DNA of 64,000 nucleotides from Bacteriovorax stolpii. Its GTDB lineage: Bacteria; Bdellovibrionota; UBA2428. Shown in pieces: positions 9,636 through 17,853 of the stretch (within the stretch, counting starts at the first letter, position 1; every line of letters begins with the position of its first letter). The notes under the pieces are model-generated. The model worked only from the letters and a program-made list of their open reading frames with translations. It was not told the origin of the DNA and did not search any database. The stretch is from positions 1 through 64,000 of the forward strand of contig CAMCVE010000008.1 of assembly GCA_945881775.1 (NCBI GenBank), given 5' to 3'. The translations under genes and the position numbers were made by a program.

Positions 9636-10253
9636 TCAGAGACCAACGCTCCGTTTTTTGAAGCGCTTGCGGATCGGTTTCTCGTCGGACCATTCGATGA
9701 GGCCTGTCGTGAGATTGGTGAGGTTGAGCGTCAAGCGGTAGTAAACCAGTTTGCGGCTTCCCACCTGTTGAACGTTCGAGATCAAGTCACCCGTAAGGAT
9801 GTAGTCTGCTCCGATAGCTCCTTGGCGATCCTTGCGCGTATCCTTGCGAACACGACCCGAGTCGTTCTGATACTCGATCTCACCGTCGACGGTCGAACGG
9901 TCTTCTTTATTAGAGAAGCGAACCTTGCCTGTTTTGATGAGCGAAGTGCGTAGCGAATCTGTAAGCGCCTTGGTGTCGATGTGCTCAGCAGTTTTGTTGC
10001 GCACGCCTTCAACTTGAACGACGGGTGGAACCTGCGCATCGGCGAAGACGGGATGAGTTGCCATCGAGCCGATCATGTCTTCGATAAGAAGCTTCGCATC
10101 GCTTTCGTTGAACTTATCATCGAGGAGGCGTGCCTCGTCGACATCATCGTACTCGCCTTGAGCGAATTGTCGTTGACTGCAAGATGCGAGAACCGTGAAC
10201 GCACAAAAAAGCGCAAAAACGCGGGAGACTTTGAATGGCGAAGTTTGAAGCAA
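9636..10253 (-). CDS. LpoB-like penicillin-binding-protein activator lipoprotein
   Basis: Lipobox VLASC; GADYILTGDLISNVQQVGSRKLVYYRLTLNLTNLTTGLIEWSDEKPIRK is LpoB/YcfM-like. TTG start at 10253 gives a signal peptide; the longer ORF start is unlikely. Confidence 0.75.
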   Translation of the reverse strand: MLQTSPFKVSRVFALFCAFTVLASCSQRQFAQGEYDDVDEARLLDDKFNESDAKLLIEDMIGSMATHPVFADAQVPPVVQVEGVRNKTAEHIDTKALTDSLRTSLIKTGKVRFSNKEDRSTVDGEIEYQNDSGRVRKDTRKDRQGAIGADYILTGDLISNVQQVGSRKLVYYRLTLNLTNLTTGLIEWSDEKPIRKRFKKRSVGL

Positions 10254-10420
10254 GCGGTATCCTCCTGGATAAGAAAATACTAGGCGCAGTCCATGTCGGG
10301 GGCAAGACGACGGACTGTCAGTCCGCACAATTCGTGCCGATCGGGTGCACAACCTCGAAACAAGCATGGACAGAGTGGCACATGGACAGCCCCCCCCCTC
10401 TGGGGCATGTTATAGAAACA

Positions 10421-11521
10421 ATGACACGCGTGACCGACGCCGAGTTTCGAGCCGAGATCGAGAGAGCCCTTTCTAAGATCATCGACCCCGACCTAGGTCG
10501 TGACATTGTCTCGCTCGGTTTCATCAAAAACCTCATTGTCAAAAAACAGCTTCTGGGTTCGCGAGATATCAGCTTCGAGATCGAACTCACCACTCCTGCG
10601 TGCCCGATCAAAGATCAGTTTCAGAAAGACGCTCAGCGATACGTCTCGGAGATCGCCGGGGTGGGTCGGGTCGACGTCAAAATGACAGCGCAAGTCAAAG
10701 ACCCTCGAAACAAGTCCGGTATTCCTGGCATACGCAATATTCTCGCTGTCGGTTCGGGCAAAGGAGGCGTCGGTAAGTCGACGCTCGCCGTAAACCTCGC
10801 CTACGCACTGAAACAACAAGGTGCTCGAGTAGCCCTTCTCGATGCAGACATTTACGGTCCGAGCCTCGCGCAGATGCTCGGACTCTCGCAAAGTCCCAAA
10901 GTAAAAGACGGAAAAATTCTTCCCGCCGAAGCCTTCGGAATACCCGTGATGAGCTTCGCGTTCTTTGCTCCTGTGGGCGAAGCAGTGATTTGGCGAGGAC
11001 CTCAGATCGGGAAAGCCGTCCAGCAGATGCTGCTCGACGTGAATTGGCTCGAGACTCCCTCCAATCCTGAAAAAACAGACATCGATTATCTCGTGATTGA
11101 TCTTCCCCCCGGAACCGGCGACGTGCACCTCACAATCGCGCACACTGCACCAATCACCGGAGCGATCCTCGTTTCAACACCTCAGGACATCTCACTCATC
11201 GACACTCTCCGCGGTCTCTACATGTTCGAGAAGCTCAAGATTCCTGTGCTCGGCCTCGTAGAAAACATGAGTGGCTTTGTTTGCCCTAAATGCGGCACCG
11301 TGACAGACATTTTTGGCTCGGGAGGAGCCGAAAAAAAGGCGATCGAAAAAGGCCTATCATTCCTGGGACGTATCCCCTTGCATCCCCTCGTGGTGACAAA
11401 AGGCGACCGCGGTGTCCCCCTTGTGGTCGCCGAACCTGAACACTTTATCAGCAAACTGTTCCTGGAAATATCTTCGCGAAGCGCCCAGGAATTGAGTAAA
11501 GTCACTCACAAGGAAAGCTAG
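10421..11521 (+). CDS. mrp: Mrp/ApbC-type Fe-S carrier P-loop ATPase with N-terminal MIP18 (DUF59) domain
   Basis: ALSKIIDPDLGRDIVSLGFI, GSGKGGVGKSTLAVNLA and the CPKCG motif. Confidence 0.9.
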   Translation: MTRVTDAEFRAEIERALSKIIDPDLGRDIVSLGFIKNLIVKKQLLGSRDISFEIELTTPACPIKDQFQKDAQRYVSEIAGVGRVDVKMTAQVKDPRNKSGIPGIRNILAVGSGKGGVGKSTLAVNLAYALKQQGARVALLDADIYGPSLAQMLGLSQSPKVKDGKILPAEAFGIPVMSFAFFAPVGEAVIWRGPQIGKAVQQMLLDVNWLETPSNPEKTDIDYLVIDLPPGTGDVHLTIAHTAPITGAILVSTPQDISLIDTLRGLYMFEKLKIPVLGLVENMSGFVCPKCGTVTDIFGSGGAEKKAIEKGLSFLGRIPLHPLVVTKGDRGVPLVVAEPEHFISKLFLEISSRSAQELSKVTHKES

Positions 11522-11525
11522 AGCG

Positions 11526-12293
11526 ATGATTGTACGACTCGTCAAAGAAAGCCTGCGCACGCTCAGCGTGACGACCTACCATCCGCTGGGTTGGAGCCTA
11601 GGCTGGCTTCACAAACGACTTCGACACCAGTCCCTAAGCGAAGAAGAGCTCCGGATTGAGCACAACTGTCCGGTTCTTCTGGTGCACGGAATTTTTCATA
11701 ATTCCTCTGCATTTTACGCTATTGAGCGCATGCTCAAAAAAAATGGATTCTCGAAGCTCTCTGCACTCGAACTCTGGACAAGTCACCGAAGCATCGAGCA
11801 AATGGCCACCCAACTCAAAGAACGTGTTGAAGAACTGATTGCCGACCATCACACCAGTGGCCATGAAGGTAAAGTCCGCATGGTAGCCCACTCTCTGGGT
11901 GGAATTGTTGTGCGAACAGCTCTCCAAGACCTCAATTTTGCTCGCCGCATCGACAAGGTTATTTTCCTGGGAGTGCCCCATCAAGGAAACAACCTTTTCT
12001 TTCGACTGCGCTATCCTCGCTGCGTGAAACAGCTTTCTCCTCACTCCGACCTTATGCAGACGCTCAAGGAGCTGCCACTTCCCGGAGGCATTCAGTACTG
12101 GAATCTGCGCGGCACTCTCGACGTGGTGACACCTGCCCGCGAGACCATTTTGCCCCACATACCCAATCTCTATTTTGAAGGCGTAGGGCATGCGGGACTT
12201 TTGTCGGCCACACGCGTTCTTCAAGCGATTCTCGCAATTCTTGAAACGCCGCTATACGACGCCGACTTAAGCGGAGTAAAAGGGACTGCGTGA
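11526..12293 (+). CDS. Alpha/beta hydrolase (PGAP1/lipase-like)
   Basis: VLLVHGIFHNSSAFY oxyanion motif and VAHSLGGIVVR nucleophile elbow. Confidence 0.75.
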   Translation: MIVRLVKESLRTLSVTTYHPLGWSLGWLHKRLRHQSLSEEELRIEHNCPVLLVHGIFHNSSAFYAIERMLKKNGFSKLSALELWTSHRSIEQMATQLKERVEELIADHHTSGHEGKVRMVAHSLGGIVVRTALQDLNFARRIDKVIFLGVPHQGNNLFFRLRYPRCVKQLSPHSDLMQTLKELPLPGGIQYWNLRGTLDVVTPARETILPHIPNLYFEGVGHAGLLSATRVLQAILAILETPLYDADLSGVKGTA

Positions 12294-13264
12294 GTTCCAG
12301 GCCCAAGACCCAAGTGCACATCGTGACCGGCAAAGGCGGCGTCGGAAAGTCGACCCTCTCGGCCAGTATCGCGCGCGCACTATCCGATAAGGGCGAAGGC
12401 CCCGTGCTCCTCATCGAGGTCCAGGGATCGGGTCGTTCTCTTGAACTTCTTGGTCTCGAGGATCACTTTCGCTACGAGGCACAAGCCGTCCCCGAGATGA
12501 ATAATGTCTGGGCATGCCGGATTCTACCTCGTCCCGCATTTCGTCAATATTTCAGTCTTCTGCTTGCCCTGGGACAACAAGACTCCGCTTTTGCGCAGTT
12601 CACATCAGGCCTGAGGGATCGTCTCGTCGACACAGTCCTCGACAACAAAGTCGTCTCTGCATTTGTCGATGTCTGTCCAGGTCTCGAGCCCGCTGCACTT
12701 CTAGGTAAAGTTCACTGGGAGGCAACCGAAGGATTGGCGCCGGAGATCGACCGCCCTTGGCGTCACGTTGTGATGGATGCTCCGTCGACAGGCCACGCGC
12801 TCATGCTCTTTCGTAGCACTCAGGCGCTCGTCGAAGTTTTTGGAACCGGCATCGTCTTTAAGCAAGCCTCAGACATCATGTCGCTCATGCGAGACGCCTC
12901 CACCACCCGTCTCTATGTGCTCAGCACCCCTGAAGAACTTCCGCTCAAAGAGGCCACAGATCTCGCAAGTGGGCTCGCCACAATCGGCCTCCCTCGTCCT
13001 AGATTTGTTCTCAATCGCGTGCGCCCCATGACTCAAACGGGACCTGACGCTCCTTCTGGAGAATCCCTTGAAAAATGGAATCCGCAGTGGGCTCGTGAAG
13101 CTCGACTCGAGGGGGAACGCAGCCAAGAAGAGGCCGCCTTGCTCGGCGATTTTTTAAGTCAGCATCAAATCGCAGATTTTGCGGCACGTATTCCAGAAAT
13201 TTTCGCGGCCCGCGACCCGCTCTCTCCCATCGTTTCTCTGTGTAAGGAGCTTGTTGCCAAGTGA
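12290..13264 (+). CDS. ArsA/Get3-like ATPase 1
   Basis: Deviant Walker A VTGKGGVGKSTLS with signature lysine; GTG start overlaps the upstream stop. Confidence 0.8.
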   Translation: MSSRPKTQVHIVTGKGGVGKSTLSASIARALSDKGEGPVLLIEVQGSGRSLELLGLEDHFRYEAQAVPEMNNVWACRILPRPAFRQYFSLLLALGQQDSAFAQFTSGLRDRLVDTVLDNKVVSAFVDVCPGLEPAALLGKVHWEATEGLAPEIDRPWRHVVMDAPSTGHALMLFRSTQALVEVFGTGIVFKQASDIMSLMRDASTTRLYVLSTPEELPLKEATDLASGLATIGLPRPRFVLNRVRPMTQTGPDAPSGESLEKWNPQWAREARLEGERSQEEAALLGDFLSQHQIADFAARIPEIFAARDPLSPIVSLCKELVAK

Positions 13265-14373
13265 TTGAGTCAGACGTCCCCACAAAAGTCGACGCGCAAC
13301 TCGTGCTGGTGCTTGGATCCGGCGGCGTCGGCAAGACGAGCAACTCCGCTGCACTCGGACTTGCCCTCGCAGAGCGCGGCTTTCGCACAGCCGTGATCAC
13401 GATCGATCCCGCCAAGCGACTCGCGCAAGCGCTGGGCCTCGATTCCCTATCCAACGACCCCCAACGTGTCGTGACCCACGACAAAGGCTATCTGGATGCG
13501 CTTTGGCTTGATTCGCGTACGGCCTTTAGCGATCTCATCAAGCGTCATGTGAAGAACGAAGCACTTGCGGCTCGCGTGCTGAACAATCGTCTCTTCAATA
13601 TTATTCAAGAGCAACTGGGCGGCATCGAAGAGTACCTCAGTGTCGAGCGTCTGCTTCGACTGGGCGGATCGGGAAACTATGACGTGTGCGTTCTCGACAC
13701 GCCCCCGTCTCGACACGCACTCGACTTCATCGAGAGCCCCAGACACCTGTTGAAATTTTTTGACGACGGTATCTTAAAAATCTTCCTAAAAGACGACGAA
13801 GCACCAAGCAGTGGGTTCTTTACAAAAATTTTCCGTAGCACCAAAGGCCAAGCACTCGAGATTTTCCGTAAGTTCCTCGGCAATCGTTTCATGAGCGAGC
13901 TTTCTTCGCTGCTCGCGGAAAGCCGCCCGGTGCATCAAGCCCTCCGCGACACCGCTCTTGGCGCCGAGGCCTGGGTCAAACGCGACGACACCCGTATCTT
14001 GCTCGTCACACTACCTGAGCTCTACCCCATCGATGAGGCTCATTTGCTCGGCAAAGAGATCCTCGCACACGGCATGCACAAAGCCGATCTCCTCATTCTG
14101 AACCGTTGCCTTCCGAGCGAAATACCCGCAGATCTTGCTCCCCTGCGAGCCTCAATAGGGGAAGCCGCAACCACAGCACTCAAAGCGCAACATGAAGCGC
14201 AAATCAAACACGTCACCGAGCTCGGTGCTGCCCTCCCCGATTACGCGAGAGATTGGGTTCGAGTGCCGCGCCATTCCAGTTCTCAGCTCGATTTACCCAC
14301 CCTAAGTGCCATCGGAAAGGATATCCTCACACAATGGGAACAAAGCGGTCAGAAGCCTTTTTCAAAGAACTGA
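13261..14373 (+). CDS. ArsA/Get3-like ATPase 2
   Basis: P-loop VLGSGGVGKTSNSAALGLALAERGFRTAVITIDPAKRLAQALGL, typical of ArsA; translationally coupled to ArsA-like 1. Confidence 0.85.
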   Translation: MIESDVPTKVDAQLVLVLGSGGVGKTSNSAALGLALAERGFRTAVITIDPAKRLAQALGLDSLSNDPQRVVTHDKGYLDALWLDSRTAFSDLIKRHVKNEALAARVLNNRLFNIIQEQLGGIEEYLSVERLLRLGGSGNYDVCVLDTPPSRHALDFIESPRHLLKFFDDGILKIFLKDDEAPSSGFFTKIFRSTKGQALEIFRKFLGNRFMSELSSLLAESRPVHQALRDTALGAEAWVKRDDTRILLVTLPELYPIDEAHLLGKEILAHGMHKADLLILNRCLPSEIPADLAPLRASIGEAATTALKAQHEAQIKHVTELGAALPDYARDWVRVPRHSSSQLDLPTLSAIGKDILTQWEQSGQKPFSKN

Positions 14374-15617
14374 TCACCCGGCTACCCGAGGTTTTGCAGG
14401 CACTTGCAGAGCAAACCTCGACCTGCGGCTATCCGATCTACTCCTCGATGGACATCCGCGACGCGGGTTGGAAAATTTGTTCGGTGGATGTGAATATTTT
14501 TCCCGCCGGCTTCAACCTGCTCTCCGAAACCGACCGCGATCGTGGTGCCCAGAAAATGAGACAGTTCCTCTCAGCGAAGCTCCTGCAGCCGGGCCCTTGG
14601 AATGTTACCGTCGTCCCCGAAGCTCACACCAACAACATGGGTTACCTCGACAATCTCGCCGGTATTCTTAGCCTCCTCGAAAAGGCCGATGTTCGCCCGC
14701 GACTGGCTTGGTCTGGCCCTCCGATCCCCAAAGCCTGGACGCTCAAAACCCCCAGCGGCCGTGAGCTCACCTATCTCCCTGCTGAGGAAGCCCTCAAAGG
14801 CGCCGATGCGATTCTCTTGAATCATGACCTGAGTGGAGGCTTGCCAAAGTTTCTCGAAGCAAACACGCTGCCTATTTTTCCCAACCCTTCGCTCGGATGG
14901 TACCGCCGCCGCAAGAGCCAGCACTTCGAAATCATCTCGGGACTTCTGAAGATCCTCCATAAAAAGTTTGAGTTCTTTGATCCCTGGTACTTTGAAACCC
15001 TTTCATCGACCCTCAAGGGTATCAATGTCGAAGACGGCGCCGATCGCCAGCGTCTATTTGAGGAGGCCACTCGTCTCACCAAGATCCTAAAACAGCAATA
15101 CCTCGAGCGCGGCATCGATGAAGAGCCCGCGCTGTTTATCAAAAACGACGCCGGCACTTACGGTATGGGCGTGCTCCAAATCCGCCACCCCGATGAGATC
15201 CTCGCCTGGGACCGCAGCGACAAGAACAAGATGCGCAAAGGGAAGGAGTCGGTGCCGATCTCCGACTTTATTTTGCAAGAAGCCATCCCAACGGCGCTCA
15301 ACTACCTCCGCGACCCTGCAGATCCGACGTCCCGCGTTGCGGGCGAGTCGGTCCTCTACATGATCGACGGTATTCCGATCGGCGGCTTCTTGCGTCTCCA
15401 CGAGAAGCTAGGGGCCGAGGCCCAGTGGAAGAACCTCAACCAGCCCGGGGGAGCGCTTGAGCACCTCGGAGGCATCGCAGAACCCTGCTCTCCCCGCCCC
15501 TTCCCTAAAATTCGGGGCCTTTGCCCTCGAGAAGAAATCGAGGGAAGATATCTCTATCACTTCCTCGCCAAGCTCCACGCCACAGCGGCGGGGCTCGAGG
15601 AATGTCCGCCCGTTTGA
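14334..15617 (+). CDS. gshA: Glutamate-cysteine ligase (the type known from Acidithiobacillus)
   Basis: CSVDVNIFPAGFNLLSE, EAHTNNMGYLDN and FIKNDAGTYGMGV...LQEAIPT recall this gshA type. Start ATG at 14334. Confidence 0.75.
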   Translation: MGTKRSEAFFKELITRLPEVLQALAEQTSTCGYPIYSSMDIRDAGWKICSVDVNIFPAGFNLLSETDRDRGAQKMRQFLSAKLLQPGPWNVTVVPEAHTNNMGYLDNLAGILSLLEKADVRPRLAWSGPPIPKAWTLKTPSGRELTYLPAEEALKGADAILLNHDLSGGLPKFLEANTLPIFPNPSLGWYRRRKSQHFEIISGLLKILHKKFEFFDPWYFETLSSTLKGINVEDGADRQRLFEEATRLTKILKQQYLERGIDEEPALFIKNDAGTYGMGVLQIRHPDEILAWDRSDKNKMRKGKESVPISDFILQEAIPTALNYLRDPADPTSRVAGESVLYMIDGIPIGGFLRLHEKLGAEAQWKNLNQPGGALEHLGGIAEPCSPRPFPKIRGLCPREEIEGRYLYHFLAKLHATAAGLEECPPV

Positions 15618-15640
15618 GGCGGATAGAGGGGCTTCACACG

Positions 15641-16201
15641 ATGACCACAACGATTTCTCCCCAAAGGCGCCGAAAGCGCCTCTTAATCGAAAAAGATTTC
15701 CAGTATCGCTTCACCTTGAAGCTGTGTCTGATCTCCGGACTCTTGTTTGCGGTCTTTACCTCAATCTCATTATTTTTCATTCGCTTGAGCTACGAAATGC
15801 TCATCCAAAGCGCGCTCATTCAAATGCCTGAAATGGTCACCAAGCTCCGCTGGGAGTTCCGTAGTCTCTCGATGGCGATGTTTGTGAACTGGGCGCTTTT
15901 TGTGGGAGCGATCTTCGTCGTCGGCGTTCTCTACACCCAGCGCATCGCAGGACCCGTCTATGCCCTACGCCGCAAGCTCCAGGATCTCTCCAAAGACCTC
16001 AATTTCCATAAGCTGAAGTTCCGGCAGAGCGACGAGTTCCACTCGCTGGAACTCTCTTACAACCGCGCCATCGAAACACTCGAGAAGCACCTCGACGGCG
16101 TTGAAGAAAGCACGCGTCGGGCGCGCGAACATCTTGTTAACGAGGCTCCGCGCGAAGCCCTTGAAGAGCTCAACAGACTCATCGAAAAACGCCTGTCTTA
16201 A
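15641..16201 (+). CDS. Two-TM membrane protein with HAMP-like segment
   Basis: Two hydrophobic segments and YTQRIAGPVYALRRKLQDLSKDLNFHKLKFRQSDEFHSLELSYNRAIETL (HAMP-like). Confidence 0.65.
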   Translation: MTTTISPQRRRKRLLIEKDFQYRFTLKLCLISGLLFAVFTSISLFFIRLSYEMLIQSALIQMPEMVTKLRWEFRSLSMAMFVNWALFVGAIFVVGVLYTQRIAGPVYALRRKLQDLSKDLNFHKLKFRQSDEFHSLELSYNRAIETLEKHLDGVEESTRRAREHLVNEAPREALEELNRLIEKRLS

Positions 16202-16221
16202 AAACTGATCCACGAAAAAAG

Positions 16222-16256
16222 AAAAACCCTGGGTCCTTTCGGATCCAGGGTTTTTT
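16222..16256 (+). terminator. Rho-independent terminator (possibly bidirectional)
   Basis: aaaaaccctgggtcc-tttc-ggatccagggtttttt: strong stem, short loop and a T tract. Lies between two convergent genes. Confidence 0.9.
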
Positions 16257-16290
16257 GTTGGAACTTGAGAGTCCCTAAGGACTCGTCGCC

Positions 16291-16962
16291 TTACGCGTTG
16301 CTGGCACGAGCTTCGAAGACTTCAATCAGCTTCTCGAGGTTCGAGAGTTGGCTGTTGAGGTTCTGAAGCTGGATGTGGGTCGCGTTCAGAGCTTCACGGC
16401 TGAGGCCGGAGTTCTGAGCCTTCTCGTCGATGGCACGACGGAGGTCTTCTGCGGCGCGCTGGGTGATCAGGAAGGCGCCACGCAAGTTTTCTTCAGGAAT
16501 GAAGCTCTTCTCGAGGTCGGCCTTAGCCTTACTCAGCACGTTGGTTCCGCTCTCTGCAGTCTTCGTGAGGAAGCCCGAGAAAGTTCCGCCGCCGACTTGG
16601 ATGATATCGCGAAGCGTACTCACGGGAATCACAGTCTTGGAGCGTTTTTGTTTTTCAAAGATAATCTGGGTGAGCGTGCTGGACGTGATGTCCTTCTTGG
16701 TGCGGTTGTCGACAACGACAACGTCTTCACCGCGCATGATCATGTCTGCAATTTCATCCAGGGTCACATAGCAGCTCTGGTGAGTATCGTAGAGTTTACG
16801 GTTCTGGTAACGCTTGATGACCTTGACGTTCGCGTTGCGAGCGTTGAGTTCAGCATTTCCCTCGTTCATGAGGCCAGCCGTCAGATTGCTGTTCACGTTA
16901 TTTTGTGCGCCTGTCACTTCCATGTTTTTCCCTTCGTTCATTTCAGTTCCCCCTTCGATCAC
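16291..16962 (-). CDS. phaR: PhaR-type polyhydroxyalkanoate synthesis regulator (PHB accumulation DNA-binding domain)
   Basis: VIKRYQNRKLYDTHQSCYVTLDEIADMIMRGEDVVVVDNRTKKDITSSTLTQIIFE is diagnostic. Confidence 0.85.
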   Translation of the reverse strand: MIEGGTEMNEGKNMEVTGAQNNVNSNLTAGLMNEGNAELNARNANVKVIKRYQNRKLYDTHQSCYVTLDEIADMIMRGEDVVVVDNRTKKDITSSTLTQIIFEKQKRSKTVIPVSTLRDIIQVGGGTFSGFLTKTAESGTNVLSKAKADLEKSFIPEENLRGAFLITQRAAEDLRRAIDEKAQNSGLSREALNATHIQLQNLNSQLSNLEKLIEVFEARASNA

Positions 16963-17379
16963 AATCTCGTTCGTTCCGAAGACTGTTGTCCGCTATAACA
17001 TTATTTACCTTGCACCGCAAAAATCTTTCGCAACGCTTCAACAGTCGTTCTAGACATTAATACCCCGGAATTACAAGAGCTTTGATGAAAAACTTGGCGA
17101 CAAGACTGTCCCCAAGACCCTCAACTTTTCGAAGCCTTGCCTGTGTCCTGCACCCGCCTTAAGGAGCGTTTCCGGTATAAACTCAACAACTTGGTTACGA
17201 GCTCAGAAGCAAAAGGGGCCACAACGGTCACGCCGATCACCCACCATTCGTTTCCTTGAGGCATCCAAGTCATCACTTTTATGCGCTTAGTCAGGACCCT
17301 GTGAAGCTGTCAAGCTTGACCCCCAAAAGCCTTTCAATATATCCCCACTCCTCATAGACCGCGGAGCGGCAAGCCTGGG

Positions 17380-17784
17380 TTAATGCACCTCGTAATTTTT
17401 CGAGGCGACTCTTGGACTGAGTTTTCTAAGAAGGGCGAGCTCGGTTTCGCTGATACTGGTGCGCTTTGAGACATCGCTCAAGGAGTGTCCTTCTTGGAGA
17501 AGTTTTTGGGCGAGAGCGTAGCGCCCTGTCGTCGAGAGCGAAGTTGTGTCGCTGTCCGTGGGCGCCGCTTTGCGCTCCGAGAGCGTCGAAAGCGCTGATC
17601 CCAGCGGCGTGTTGATATTGGTTTCAAGAGGCACGGCACGCGAAGCACCCAAGTCGAGGCGGGTGAGTGCGATCATGAGCTGTCCCTCCAGCTCCAGAAG
17701 CCGCCGCCGCTGAATGATGTAGGACACGGCGAGCGCGACGAGCGAGATATCAATCAGACCCTGTAGGACCCAGAAGATCAGCAT
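17380..17784 (-). CDS. Single-TM hypothetical protein with C-terminal HTH-like segment
   Basis: N-terminal TM, then QKLLQEGHSLSDVSKRTSISETELALLRKL. Confidence 0.55.
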   Translation of the reverse strand: MLIFWVLQGLIDISLVALAVSYIIQRRRLLELEGQLMIALTRLDLGASRAVPLETNINTPLGSALSTLSERKAAPTDSDTTSLSTTGRYALAQKLLQEGHSLSDVSKRTSISETELALLRKLSPRVASKNYEVH

Positions 17785-17853
17785 GACTTCATTCTAACGC
17801 ATCGACCAAAAACCCGAAGCCAATCGTTTGACTGGATCCTGATTTTCACTCGA

